Source: Gorsachius magnificus (Eukaryota > Chordata > Aves > Pelecaniformes > Ardeidae). Taken from it: a DNA stretch of 64,000 nucleotides. The DNA lies in contig CM067084.1 of the NCBI GenBank assembly GCA_034008185.1, positions 65,982,599-66,046,598 on the forward strand, given 5' to 3'. The notes below the pieces were generated by a model. The model was not told where the DNA came from and ran no database searches. It worked only from the letters and a program-made list of their open reading frames with translations. Position numbers and translations under genes: made by a program. This document shows, piece by piece, positions 51,801 through 64,000 of this stretch (position 1 is the stretch's first letter; every line of letters starts with the position of its first letter).

Positions 51801-52971
51801 AAAAACCTAAAATCATAACTCATCTCTGTTGTTTTATTTATAAAGCGTAGTCTTTGAATGGACAAAGTTTTAATGTGTGCAATGTGAAGAGGGACACTTA
51901 AACCTCTCAGCACTGCTTAAGCTCTAAGTCAAACTTTCTAGTCTTTGGTTTGAGTCAGTAACAAATCAGGTTGAAATCAGGGAATGCAGTGGCTGATACT
52001 TTAATCTTTTGAGAGGAATTTCATCCTATGGGGAAATATTCCCATTTAAAAGACTGAATTCTGAAAGGTGGGACCTGAATCTGATCTCATCTTGGTTTCC
52101 CAGTGCTTCGGGCAAGTTGTAAGACGAGATTTCCACCCGTGTGAAATGATTATTAGTCTGTTCATGCCTGAATCTAAGCTTGATTTTCTAGTGTGGATTT
52201 AGACATATCATTTGGATATGTCTAAATTAGATAATAAAAATTGTTTTGTTTGCCTGACACAATTGGCAAGGAACTGGAACTGGAGAGCATCTCAGTCGAT
52301 ACCCCGAATCCCAAACAAATCCCAGTGCCTGCTAGGAGAGTTCAGGCATAAGTTTAGCATCTCTGACCACTTCTCTTGTTCTGGGTTACACATGGGGATC
52401 TGGGTTATCTATAAAGAAATGGCAAAAGCATCCACATGCTATCACACCAGGTTCTGTAGTTCATTTTGTGAGGTCTCTGAAATAGATTATGTGAGTGCAA
52501 ATATTTGTCAGAATTGGTCTTGGCTATTCACTGATTTTAAACAATTGGACGACCGTCGTACTGCTTCCCTAGGTGCTAAAAATCAATGGTAATGCCAGAC
52601 TACTTCATTCATTGTTATTTTAGAAAATCCCTAATCAAAACAAGTATAAGTGCTGATGTGTGCTCAGTGGTGGAGTTTTGTGTGTTCCTTGGAAAGATGA
52701 TATTCCCTGGAGAGAGAGGAAAGGATTAGAAATGATAACCACTTTTTAAATACATCAGCTTGCTCATGTGTGTGTAGTTTTTTATCAGCTTTACAGCAAA
52801 AGCTTCATTTGATTTGTGCAGGGATGTGGATAATAAGGAGAGAGGCCAGCAAGCTGATTTTTATAGTCTGTTTGTAGCTTAAACAAAGATCTGGGATTTT
52901 GCGGATAAAGACCAACTGAAATACAGCAGATTATGCAGCTCTGGTGTTTTTTTTTCCAAAATTTGTTAATT

Positions 52972-52987
52972 CCCCCCCCCCCCCCCC
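52972..52987. repeat. poly-C run (16 bases)
   Basis: Sixteen C residues on the plus strand. It lies 1.15 kb from a G19 run at 54141-54159. Confidence 0.9.
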
Positions 52988-54135
52988 AGCTTGATTTTCA
53001 TGTGTCCACTCCACATGAAAACAGAAAGTTTTAAAACAGAATTTGTGTCAGAACTTCATTAAATCCTGTTCCTTGACTGTGGCCGATTTTTTGTCTTCAG
53101 GAATGTGCCATGCTTAGACACTGTTGCATTTGTGATAAACGGGGTTTGAACTTAGACCACTGTGATATTAGCAGACACAGCTCTCACTGCTAAAATGCCA
53201 CTGTTCTGGATAAAATCCTTGAAGTCAAACAAGAGGTGGAGCAAGCTGCCATCTTCACTGGAGGGTAAATATAAGTCAGTGGCGTGGCTCCAGTTTTTGT
53301 GTGACACAGTTAGAATGCTTGATGAGAACTGTACTGCCTTGTCTCCTGTACAGGAGTGGAACGCACAGCCCTGCCAAGAGATTTCTTAGTGCATATTCCC
53401 TTATTTAATTTACTTTCTTTTTGAGCTTTGTATACTTTATGCTTGTTAGGATCATATGAATGCAAAGTGGCTTCTGGATGCTGAGAGCTAAGTGAGAATT
53501 GCTGTTAAAGTCCAGCACTGCGGCTCCGGCAGAGGCTCTGCAGCTCACAGCTTGCCTTTGTGCGAAGCTGCAAAAGATGCCTTCACAACAGAGCTGGGAC
53601 CTCCTGCATTGGACGTTAGCTGGAAGTGCAAAGAAACAGATAAATAAAAGGCATTACAAGGATGCTCTGTGTGAAAGTGTCTGTTATTTTTAAATGCATA
53701 GCAGAAAGATAGGCAAGTGCAAGGCGGAGCGGCAGGACAGCACATAATTTTAACAGTACTGCTAGTTTTTTTATTCTGGTGAAGTTTTTTTCTCCAGTGT
53801 TGGAAGAAATGGATGGTTTTTTTAAAATTCATTTTTAGCTTGGTCTGAAATTTACCTTCTTTCAGAACCTGAGGTAGAGATGTTGATCACATTTATTTTT
53901 AAATTCCAAAGGAAACAAATATAGGAATAAAATCACGTTTCCCTGCAGCACTTGGAAAGCAACTACTGTTTCATCCACCAGGTACATGACCACCTGGAAA
54001 TTCAGTTGACTAAAAATTGACTAAACAAAGCCGAATCTGCAGGGAATATTTCCATTGCAGAATGAGCTGCAAGGAGTCACTCAGCAGTGTTCTTGCAGGC
54101 AGTGTGATATCGTGGGCAGAGCCCTGGTGCTGCTC
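52988..54135. other. intronic sequence between the C and G runs
   Basis: Unique sequence with no recognisable gene. Open frames at 53162-53389 and 53545-53832 (minus) are short and unremarkable. Confidence 0.5.
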
Positions 54136-54140
54136 GGGGT

Positions 54141-54159
54141 GGGGGGGGGGGGGGGGGGG
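54141..54159. repeat. poly-G run (19 bases)
   Basis: Nineteen G residues on the plus strand, preceded by GGGGT at 54136-54140, so the whole block is a strong quadruplex candidate. Confidence 0.9.
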
Positions 54160-54639
54160 AGCATGGGGAGACACGGGTCTCAACTCTTGTAACTTGTAAA
54201 ACAAGTAGAGCAATGCTTCTGACTTATGTGTTTTAATATTTCTGATTCATGATTTATATACTTTACATTTTCAATGAGCCATCCTTTTTTTTTCCCCCTT
54301 TAAGCAGGAAATGGCAAATTGAAAAAGGTGGTACAGGCAAAACAAAGCATTCTTAAATAAACTAGAGCTACTTGTAGGAAGATTGAACCAGCTGTCAGTG
54401 AGTTAGAACAGCTAAGGGATGGGAGCTGATTTTGCTCTTAATAGCTAGACTGTCCCTCGTTTTAGAAGACTGCTAGATATTTTCAGCTTATGTTTGCAAA
54501 TTTGCCATCTTTGCTGTAGTCTTATCATATCTCATGTACAACTGACACCCCAATGGGAGATTTCTGAGGACGGCTCAGCCTGAGTGATCAATTACTGCAT
54601 ATTCGATCTGTAAAGCACTTTGGGTTCTTAGTGAGGTTA

Positions 54640-54760
54640 AGATGCTGTCTGAGTTTGCCAGTACTAAGGGTCAGACTCTGATGCTAGTCCTCATATTAGC
54701 TAGTACCTAATCCTGTATCAGCTTCAGTGGGGATGTGTGTTGAATGCAATATTGTTAAAT
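54640..54760. repeat. possible very old interspersed repeat fragment
   Basis: GGGTCAGACTCTGATGCTAG, then TAGCTAGTACCTAATCCTG and AGCTTCAGTGGGG, resembles a phrase that recurs in archosaur and turtle non-coding DNA. The family is not named and the match is from memory. Confidence 0.3.
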
Positions 54761-57700
54761 ATGAGTGAAGGTAGCTGACGTAATCCTCAAAAGAATACAC
54801 CTCAGTATATAGTAGATACGGTTAAAAAACCAATGTCTTTTATAAAACCATAGGTAAAGAGGAAAATGTCAGAAAATAATACTCAGAAAAGCAACTATTA
54901 AGACCTCCACTTCCAAATTATCAATAAGCGTGTTGTATTTTGTGGTGTGCTTTTGAATGGTACCAGGCTGTGAATTTAGGTCATGTTCAGTTCTCTTGCA
55001 AGTGTCTGGCCACAAAACACAGTTCTGAATGACCTGCTTTTGATTTTGCTGATTTTGAAAGGACTGAAGTAGTGGGGCTGCTGTTGAGGGACTGCCAGCC
55101 AGCTGCCATCTTCGATTATATCTGGCCTTCCTCAGCTTCAGTAGGGTAAAGTCACAAAGTCCCTTTAAGAGCCTTTTTTTACTCTACAGGAAATGTCATG
55201 TTTAAGGTACAGTAGTGCATGTATCATGAAGTGTTCGGTTGGGGGGCAAAGCATTGCTAATGGAGGTAAATTTGGTCTCTGGGAAGCAGATGAAAAAGAC
55301 AGCAAGCTAAGAGTCTCCAATATAAATGAAAGAATTGGTATCAAAGGTAATTGTGATTGTGTGAGACAAGCCCTGTGTTGCTCTGACTTTCATACAGCTG
55401 GCCATTGAAATTCAGGGTCAGCTTGGGCTGGATACATAAAGGCATATTTTGAGGACTTGATCCAAAGGGAAGAGCTTCCAGTAGGACTGGCTTCATCGGG
55501 ACAGACTGCAGCCCCAGACTAGACAGGGGGTGGGTATGGCCACAGTCACACCGTAGGACCTGAAGCAGAGGCGTGTTGCACAGCTCAATCTTTCCTCTCC
55601 TGTTTGTGATGAGACTTGGCCAATGCGGGCTTTTGAACTGCCCCTGCCATGCAGGGTGAGGAACCCCCTGCTCCAGGCAAGGACATCCTCCCCGTGACAC
55701 AAAGTCTTTAGTTCAGCACCAGGGGGAATTAATTACTGGAGATTATACAAAATACAGATAGATACTGCTAGCCAGCCATGTAACTATGTCCCATTTTTTA
55801 AGAAGTGGGTTATCACAGCTTAGCTCAGCATGTTGACTTCATTAGGGGCCTTTGAAGGTACCCACGTGCTTGCTCCTGCCAGTGCAATAGGCACTCTGAG
55901 TCTCCAGCTCTGCTGTGTTGCAGGCCAGAAGCAGAGAATGCCCCAAAGTTGGGTAGTGTTGGCAATCCTCAATCCTCTGCATTTCCCAAGTGCTGCTTCC
56001 AAGACTGCCAGTCAGCAGGAAATAATTTCTGTGTCTTACTGTCTTGTTTTGTGCGTTCCATTGATCCACTCAGCACTTCTGAAATGGTAGAAAGATGACC
56101 TTTCCCATGAATTTTTAACTTACGGACCCTTATCTTGCAAACTCGTCTGCCTCTTCACACCCTAGAGGACTAAAGTCAAAGCAGCTTGATAGGGTAGCAA
56201 CATTTGTTAGCACAGATCATCCTGAATCTGGTAGAACTGAAGCCTAAATATTTCCTGATTCTTTTAGAAATGTCCAACAATTTTAGGATTTTTCTGTTTT
56301 AAATGTATTAAGCAGAATCAAATTTTTCACCTGTGCTTTAAATTAACTTTCTGACCATATAGGAGTAATTTCAACCTGTCTTTCTTTGTGTATAAAATTA
56401 ATTTTTAATGCTTCAGTTTACAACTTGGAATAAGATTTTATGATGTTCTATTACTGTACATCAATTTGACAAGATTCTGCTATTAAAGTTAAATGTTTAA
56501 ACAATTAATTAAACAATCTTTACTATTTTTATCTTTGTGAAAATAGTCTGTCATTTTTTACTATTATTTGAATTAAAAAGAACAATTCATTTACATTACA
56601 AACTGTAAATTTAATTTACTGTTAAACAGTTAAATTACAGCATTTGCTAAGCTAAGCTGCCAGTAATTTGTCCATAAATGTATGTGATTTTTTCCCCGAA
56701 TGGTTTACACAAAACATTATGAAAATGCATACATTACAAGAATCCAGAGAGGGAGTGCAATTCAAGCTCTCCTAATTTTTATCTGAAAATCTATCCATTT
56801 TCAGCATTAGAAAGTAAGATACAATAATGTATGCAGAGTGATAGAACAAGGGATTCTGATGGCTTTCAGCATCTAACACCGTTTTTAATGCTTCTAGGGT
56901 TTGATCCTTTAAGATATCATCTTGAAAATCATTGTGAAGGAAAGCTACTACAATGTATGTGATACAATACATCTGGTATCTGCTTTCGTGCCTTTTTTTT
57001 TAACTGCCCTTTTTTCAAGTGCTTTAAACTCATACATATTTTTGAACTGGTTTCCATAGTCAACAGTTATTACTGACAACAGTTTGCATATCATTCACCA
57101 AGGTCTGGATCCTACAAGGTGTCGACTGCTCTGGTGCCGATCTCACAAGGGTTACCTCAGCTTTAACCTGAGCACACACCTCTGTTCCCTCCTGAGCTAG
57201 GGCAGTGCTAGAAGGGCTCACATCTGGCTGCTGGATTTGGGGAGAGGGCAGCCTAGTGGATAGCAAAATAAGAGACTTCAGTCTTGGCATCAACAGCGTA
57301 CAAGCCCTGAAAATGAAGAAGGTCTGAGTAGAGTCTCTAACCCTTCCTTGCTGTCCGTTCTGACTTCCAAACTGGAGGCCTTCCATTCAAATTCTTGTTG
57401 CCATATGCTTCTGGATGGCAGAAGGTGCTGTCATATATGTCTTCTGCCACATAAACATCAGCTCTGGTGACATACAGAAAGGAAAGAGATGGTAAGACTA
57501 GCCAGTCCACTGACAGGACTAGTCAGGTGCCAACCTCGGTTTATGAAGGGTTAGTAAGAATTTTTAAGTTATTGGTGGGACATTGCTGTTGTTGGATGTT
57601 TTCTTCATCTGTTTTCTGCTACTGTGGAATGTACAGAACATGCACAGATCATCTGCCACTTTGACACTTAATTTAAGCAGAGACCTTAAAAGATGCCTAC

Positions 57701-59088
57701 GGCTATCAGTTAATTTGGCAGTGACTATACAGACCTACTTTAAGTGATCAGTTTGTCCCTTCTCAAGCCTAGGAACTTAAAATTCACATTTTCTTGTCTT
57801 ATCTGTGCATTCTGGATCTGGCCTTTATTATTTCTGCTACTTGTTGGACCCTTGTGGTTAATTCTGTCCCTGCCTACATAGGGACTGTGTCTCCTCTTCT
57901 GTATCTGTACTGTCATGCTCTTTCTTCATCTTCTTTGGAATAGAAGTAAGTCACAATTTGTCTTGTATATAACTGGCCAAACAAGAAAATATTTTAAAAT
58001 TTGATAATAGAGAACAAGGAGAGTTTTAACATCATCAATAAATTAAAAGCTTAATTTCTTGTGCAAGCTCAGTTAGAACAATTAACAATTTCGCTGTCTT
58101 TTATCTACTTCAGCTACTCTACCCACCTTCTTACTCCACCAAAACTCTCCGATGAAAATTGCTTCTGTACCCATCACCTCTTACATTGCTGCACACTTGA
58201 CAAACCAGAACAGCATATGTCTTTGCTGTGCTGTTGTGTGCAAGAAGCAAATGAAAGTGTTTTGTGAATCTCGCTGCTAGTTTTGTTGCTACATGATGTG
58301 GTACAGTGTGTTTGCACAAGCTGTGCTGACAGACAGGATGGAGGATGTATACCTACCTTGAACAATTATAGTCTTATCAAATGTTAGTTGGCTATGGATT
58401 TGAGTTAGATCTTCTCCAGAAGAGAGTGATTCAGCCAGTGATAAACATACTACATGTGGTGTTCTTCACACCTCTTTGAGAAAATTTCCATTCAGACCAG
58501 AATGGCATTAGAAAGGCACCAGCTTGGCTGGGCGGTGATCGGCATGGCTCTGGTGGTGCAATCCTCACATGCACCATTGCCCCAGGCTCTTGCTGCCTCT
58601 GGTTTATTTGTAGTTGGCAGATTCACAAGGAAGGCCTTTGTGAGTACCAGCACCAGCAGCTGGCATGAACTGGTTGTTCAAGATGAGCAAACTCTTTTCT
58701 AAAGTCTGTGAAAAAACATTACTTGGAGCAGTGAGAGGTCAGGATATATCTTTTTTAACACCAGGAAAGCCTCTCATTTGAGTAATGCAAGCAAATCTGC
58801 TTGGCGCTTCTTCTCTTGCTCTGTGTTACTGAGTTGCACGTGCTGAGTTCCTTGCCTCACAGTAGCGTGCCATGGGTACGTCTGTAAAAGGTCAGTATAT
58901 AATGATATAGCAGTTTGTACTTGACGACATTTTTCACATTGGATTTTTTATCCTAAACGTTTCTGAAATATACCACACAGTTTTTAAGCACTTCTGAGCT
59001 GAATTTGAACAAGCTGCCATTAGGAATTTGCCATCGCACTGCTCACCCATCCCTAACCTTGAAATGTTTAAAAATAAATAAATAAACG

Positions 59089-59147
59089 GATTAGCATAAA
59101 ATAATATAGTAACCCACCGAATTTATTTAGTTTAATTTATGCTAATC
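59089..59147. repeat. inverted repeat of an octamer-like motif
   Basis: GATTAGCATAAA (59089-59100) and its exact reverse complement TTTATGCTAATC (59136-59147) are separated by 35 AT-rich bases. Each arm contains ATGCTAAT on one strand, one substitution away from the POU-factor octamer ATGCAAAT. It could be a paired binding site, a cruciform, or the ends of a decayed small element. Confidence 0.7.
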
Positions 59148-61559
59148 ATGGCATATTGGTGCTCTGGCAGATAAAATAAAGCTGGTGGAGAAGATTGCGT
59201 CGAGGAAGCTATGACAATTAACCCTAGAAATTACCACTCTGAAAGTGGGTTCAGCTTTGCCATTGAAAAGAACCAGTCCAGCAAATTCTGTTAACTGACA
59301 GTAATAAGATGGATTTATTATTTTTAGGAGTGTGTAAATTTAATTTTTTATTTATATATATACATGTAAGTACACATGTATTTTCTTAGGGATGTGCATA
59401 TTCCTGTTAGATATTAGACATTAAAATATTTGACAAGATGAAAATACAGCTTAATCTAGGAGTGAATTCAGATTGCTTTGTATAGGCTTTGAATTATTTC
59501 TGGTTTATAAGTCTAATTATGGTTTTTTTCAGGTTATATCATATACCATTTCAGGAATAACTGTACATAATACAGAATTCAATATTAGTTTAGGCTTTCA
59601 GTAACATCAGAAGTAATAAAAATGACCAAGCAGAAAAGGTTGTAATCATCTTTACTGCTGTTTGATCAGAGAGAGATAGATGGACTGTATCAGGTTGCAT
59701 CTGTTATAATTACACCTTAGCTCTGGCTACCAGCGGAAGCATAGAGCCCGCAAAAATAAATAAAATTATTATCATAAACAAACAACTATCTCAGGGCTTC
59801 ACATGTGCTCCAGTTCCTCCTGTGTGTGCTGATTTCCTTTTAGATGTAAATTAACTCCTTTCGTTTCTGACTTACAAATTTGTATAGCACTCAATGGGAA
59901 CAGAATTTTAGCTGTAACTTTTTCCACGCAAAATGGAAGATTGAAATTGGTGGGAGGGAAGAAAAAAAAATGTTCCCTTCTTCACCTTAGACCACATTGC
60001 ATAAGATAAATGTCAGACAGGATTTAAGTGCAAGCAGTCTTTGAAAAGGCAAGATATTTTTACTGTTTGATAGGTTGGGGTTAGGATTTTTGTTGTTTTG
60101 ATTTGCTTTTTAAGGAGTAGAACCACAGGCTTGAAGGTGATGGCAAGGATTTTCCAAAAAAGATGCCTCAAATTTTAATTTTATTTAGGATATAAGTAGG
60201 TGGCCTGATTTTCAATATTGCCAAGCAAGCAATGACAATCCAAGGCCCATGAAGACTGCAGGGTACCCACCATTTTTAGAATCCATCCATTTGTTTTGCT
60301 GCTGCTTTTTGTGGCTTTAAATCATATTATCCTGACCCTTAAAACAGTTCTCTCCTCCTGGTTACTGCCTCCAATGTCTGAACGAATGGCAGGAGCTGAG
60401 CAAGTAGATGCACAGGGAAGAATAAAACTGCCACGTACACAAAGCAAATATGAAAACAGAGCTCATTTTCTCAAAGGCCTTTTGTTTGCTGTTGTTATTT
60501 GAAGCAAGGATCACTAGGAAATTTTTGGGCGCAATTACAGTCTCTTACGGATTACATTACATGTTGAACTTGCATAATAGTCTTCATTTGAACTGCTTGT
60601 TTTCAGTCACCTGTAAGTTGGCAGAGTGTTCACTCGGGGGTTAAAAATGCTCCCACTGCATGCCTGCCTGGAAATCCCGTTTGCCAGTCTGAACAAGGTT
60701 TGAGCCATTTTCTAATACAGGCCAAGATAACACACACTTTTCCACTTTTAAGAGAATATTTGTGGACTCCGACAGCTTGTTCGGCTGTAGGTAGAAACCT
60801 GAAATTTGGCATGCAAATAGCTCTCATGAAGGAGAAGTGCTGTTGCTTTTTCTAGAGAAAATTGCTTTTGATTTGACTGAGCTGTAAGCCTTTGAGCAAG
60901 TGGAAAAAAGAATTTCTGCTCTGAGCTTACAGGGTGTGCAGCGGAGGAAAGGCTCTGTGCATATGGTTAATTTAGTGAAAGCGCAATATGGTTCTGAAAA
61001 TGGTTGGAGGCACCTGAGGCTGGGACTTTGTAAGGTACAATGGACACATTGAAAGAACTTTCAATTTTTAGGGACGAAGCCAAAGGCTTCCTCTGCTCCT
61101 CAGCTCCAAGAGATCTCCTAACTGATGCTTGTAACACAAGCGAGTGTGTTTTCCTACACACACATAGTCATGTACCTCAGCCCCAGAGAAACAAAAGAAG
61201 GAAAAGACTTTGTACAAATGTTTTTAATCTCTTGTGGCGTTGAAGTGACATTATGGGTGCACAACAGAAAATGCAGCAGGCCTATCATGCTCTGTACACC
61301 ATGATCCAGGTAGCAGGGTCTGTGTATCCAGTCTATCACTTGCCATGTCTGCTGCTCAGTTTCTTCACTCCTAGCTAATATCAATCCTACATTTAAATCT
61401 TTTCAAATCAGTACATTTTGTGTTTACAGTTTCCTTCAAATTCGGGTTTTTTTCCAGTGTTATTTCAAAGACCAACATATTCCACCCAGTCCTTTAGCAA
61501 AGCTTCGGGTGTTTTTTTTTTTATTTTTCTTTATTTAGATTTCCCATAGGGTCTCTACA

Positions 61560-62480
61560 GTCCTGTGTTCCCTAAAGCTCAAACTGCTCCTCTGGACTCA
61601 ATGGCACAGGACAGTGGCATGTTCTTTCCAGGCAGCTTTTGTTGCCTGGGCAGACAGCAGCTCTCCTGAGCTCTGGCCGCTTCTGCCCTGGCTCCAGCTC
61701 CCCTGCACCTCCCTGCCTTCCTCGCTGACTGAGCCCTGAGCCTCCTTTCATCTGCAGCTGTGTCACCTAGCTGTCACTTCTCAAGTAGATCTTCAATTCC
61801 ATCACCCATGAAGCAGGCAAAATTGTTGAACCCAACAGACACTTAAAAGGCCAGCTCCGCGACAGGACCCAGGGCTTTACACTGTGCAATTTTACTCTCT
61901 AAAGCACTACCCAATTATAACTCCTCTGACAGGTACTGATCAAGGCTCCCCTGCAACGGGGTCAGATCCAGTCTCCCCAGAACACCCCTTCATCAACCCC
62001 GGCTCAACTCCCTTCCTCCAAACACGGGTACTGAAATTGGGCTGGTGCTCAGGGGGCAAAGCAATTTCTTGATTGTGTGTGGTGAGGGGAACAAAACCTC
62101 CCTGCAGGACCCTCCTTCACCAGAGCTTCCTCGCCAGAGGCTGTGGGTGGAGATTGGAGTGCCAGACCAGGGGTAGATCCATCATAGATCTACCTAGATG
62201 CATCCTAGGTCTACCTTTCGTAGAAGATTACCATTATGATTTTCCTATTTCCCTTGTCTGTATTACGAAGCTGTTTTCTCCAGAAAAGCTGCCAAATAGA
62301 CACATCATTCACGCTTGCTCAGGCCTGCCTGTTGGCCTGTCCCGCTCCGTCAGAGCCAGTAACACTCCTGACACCATTGGACTTGGTCCCTGTGGAGATT
62401 TCAGAGAAAGGTTTTCTTCCTTAGGCCTCAGAGCTGCTAGGCTTCCCCAGTACAGACCGACACAATATCAGAGCCAACTC
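61560..62480. other. unassigned GC-richer block
   Basis: About 0.9 kb with higher G+C than the flanking intron and scattered CpGs. A plus-strand open frame of 139 codons (62073-62492) has no recognisable domain. The texture is like that of an old LTR or an unannotated exon, but I see no terminal repeats, primer-binding site or family motif, so it stays unassigned. Confidence 0.35.
62172..62210. other. two adjacent small palindromes
   Basis: GGTAGATC (62172-62179) pairs with GATCTACC (62187-62194) across a 7-base loop. ACCTAG (62192-62197) pairs with CTAGGT (62205-62210) across another 7-base loop. The two share three bases, so they are alternative foldings. Confidence 0.55.
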
Positions 62481-64000
62481 ATTCACTGCTAAATTAATTA
62501 TGTTGTTAATTGGTTAACCTAGGGCAGACCATGTGGAAAAAAAATGCTTAGTATGTGTTTGTTGGCAAGAGTGGATGGAGCTGGGCAGTGGAGATGCACA
62601 GATTACGACAGTGGGACGTTTTCGTTGTAAAACATTGGAAGATGTACAGGTGAATTTTGTAAAATGTTGCTAATATTATTTGAAATACAACATCCTCCAG
62701 AATTAAATCATAGACACATGATGACTAAGCGTAGGTAATTTTGGTATTTCTTCACTTTTTCATGCTTAACTGGTACAGTGTTACCATTCTCCTAGCTTCC
62801 TGGTGTACAGAAGACAGCATGGCACAAAATGGTGGTGCCAGTTGAAATGGTGAGCTGCAACAGCTGGGTCCTGGGCTTCGAATCCAATTCTCACAAAAGG
62901 ACAGGATGCCACTGTGAGCATTAAAAAAAAAAAAAAGAAAAGTAGAAAAAATTCCAAAGGTAAAACATCTCCAGCAATATGCTGCAAGGAAAAAAGCCTA
63001 ATTAAATTGCCCAAATCATTTTAGCCCCAGAGCTTGAAAATGTCAGTAAATAAATAATTGGTTATGCAAAGATTACTCTTTTCTGCTAATAGAGCATAGG
63101 AGAGAAGAAGCAAAGCCACTAGGGGTTCCTTCTTTGATCATAGCAAGTAATAAAAACACAGACAATACCACCAAAATGAAAAATGAAAAAAAAAAAAAAA
63201 GACATTTCCTTTCATAGCTGTCAGTCCTCTCCGTGCTTTGGAAGGGAGGAAGGCAAGTTATCACTCATGCATGCGTGAAATTCAGCCTTGTTTGCAGTAT
63301 GATTGTATAAATGGCACTTTATTAAAAGCTAACTGTTATTCGTAGACTTTAAACTTAAACACAGACAAGTTCAGGGGTAGATATAAAATCAATATAACTC
63401 TTGAAGTATTGCAGACAATGTTTTGAAAGGCAACTATTAAGAGCATAGCAAGTGATTTACTGATAAGGTTGTTCTGCTGTTCCGTCTGTTGCTGATTTCC
63501 TATACCTTGTCCATTGACATGACTGCAAAATGGGATTGAGAGATCGGTTCGATTCTTCGAAAAAATTGAGGGCAGCATATCTGAAAGTTTGTACAAGAGA
63601 GCTCCTAACACCTTGTGTGAAGACACAATGTGTTTTTACAAAAAACATGCTGTGTATTTCAGATTATTTTTTTAAATCATGAACTGCTAACAATCTTGAT
63701 TTATTTTGGCATGATTACATGCACACAAAACTCTAGTAGTGTGTAAGCAGAAGTGATGAAACACTGGGTTACTGACTATGCCTTTAACTACTTCTTACTG
63801 TCTTTATATGGATTCTGATGAAATCATATATGAGTTCTGCGGTATTAATATTAATAGTATTTTCCTTGTGTTACATGGACTGAAGTGACACAGTAGCCAC
63901 GAAACAGAGTGCCAATACCTCCTCGATGGCCCCACCTTACTACATGAGCTTTCTAGCTTATCTGATTCTGAGTACCATCTAACAGGTAAATGTCACTCAT

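Larger units (their letters stand above)
39061..52971. other. long intronic stretch, no gene seen
   Basis: About 14 kb without a recognisable gene or named repeat. GC-richer islands at about 40,790-41,500 and 43,190-43,640 carry open frames of 94-128 codons on both strands with no recognisable domain. A minus-strand open frame of 167 codons at 47455-47958 overlaps a plus-strand one of 103 codons and shows no domain. An A-rich GAAAA-type simple repeat lies at about 42251-42281. The palindrome at 42813-42830 is listed separately. Confidence 0.5.
29223..64000 (+). other. LDB2: LDB2 intron downstream of the exon (partial)
   Basis: By inference, the remainder of the window is the next LDB2 intron. 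The following exon should begin by completing Thr and continue with the family block IGRTLIPRYF. I did not find that block, although a by-eye scan can miss a short exon. The interval carries one younger CR1 copy, two ancient CR1 fragments and several structural motifs listed separately. Confidence 0.7.
54160..64000. other. intronic sequence to the end of the window
   Basis: No gene recognised. The interval 56,265-56,770 is extremely AT-rich. The interval 61,560-62,480 is GC-richer than its surroundings and remains unassigned. Octamer-like inverted repeats at 59.1 kb and small palindromes at 62.17 kb are listed separately. Confidence 0.5.

Noticed and set aside
1..64000. CRISPR arrays, bacterial operons, tRNA or rRNA genes
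   Set aside because: No regularly spaced repeats, no long prokaryote-type gene runs and no tRNA or rRNA sequence were recognised. The spliced exon and CR1 elements show vertebrate nuclear DNA.

Overview
This window looks like 64 kb of bird nuclear DNA lying almost entirely inside introns of one gene, LDB2 (LIM domain-binding 2, also called CLIM1), transcribed on the plus strand. The only host coding sequence I can support is a 103-bp internal exon at 29120-29222. It begins after an AG acceptor, ends at a GTAAGA donor, and encodes the conserved block DNLWWDAFATEFFEDD followed by TLTLSFCLEDGPKRY. The wording TLTLSF fits LDB2 rather than its paralogue LDB1. I found no other exon, so the flanking introns run at least 29 kb upstream and 34 kb downstream within the window.

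The bird assignment rests on the repeats. All recognisable mobile DNA belongs to the CR1 LINE family, repeat density is low, and the rest is unique AT-rich sequence. Three younger 5'-truncated CR1 copies lie in minus orientation at 3321-4775, 12392-13210 and 37831-39060. Older, strongly diverged CR1/L3-like fragments lie at about 8100-8835, 25185-25830, 35110-35800 (all minus) and 36370-36660 (plus). I cannot name the species, and a crocodilian or turtle is not strictly excluded.

Layout: 1-3320 intron with little in it; 3321-4775 CR1 copy 1 followed by a 23-base C run; 4832-12391 intron with a CpG-rich patch (6600-6842) and one ancient CR1; 12392-13210 CR1 copy 2, internally deleted; 13211-29119 intron with one ancient CR1, a GC-rich hairpin (24986-25034) and a G20 run 340 bp before the exon; 29120-29222 the LDB2 exon; 29223-64000 the next intron, with two ancient CR1 fragments, a 33-bp Z-DNA-type tract, CR1 copy 3, C16/G19 runs near 53-54 kb, an octamer-like inverted repeat near 59.1 kb and an unexplained GC-richer block at 61.56-62.48 kb.

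The most interesting observations concern the CR1 copies. Copies 2 and 3, 25 kb apart, share a 383-bp stretch with no differences that is flanked on both sides by roughly 4-6% divergence, which suggests gene conversion or an assembly artefact. All three copies carry the same in-frame TGA in the reverse transcriptase reading frame. I found no convincing undescribed multi-gene system. Nearly all open reading frames outside CR1 and the exon look like chance intronic ORFs.
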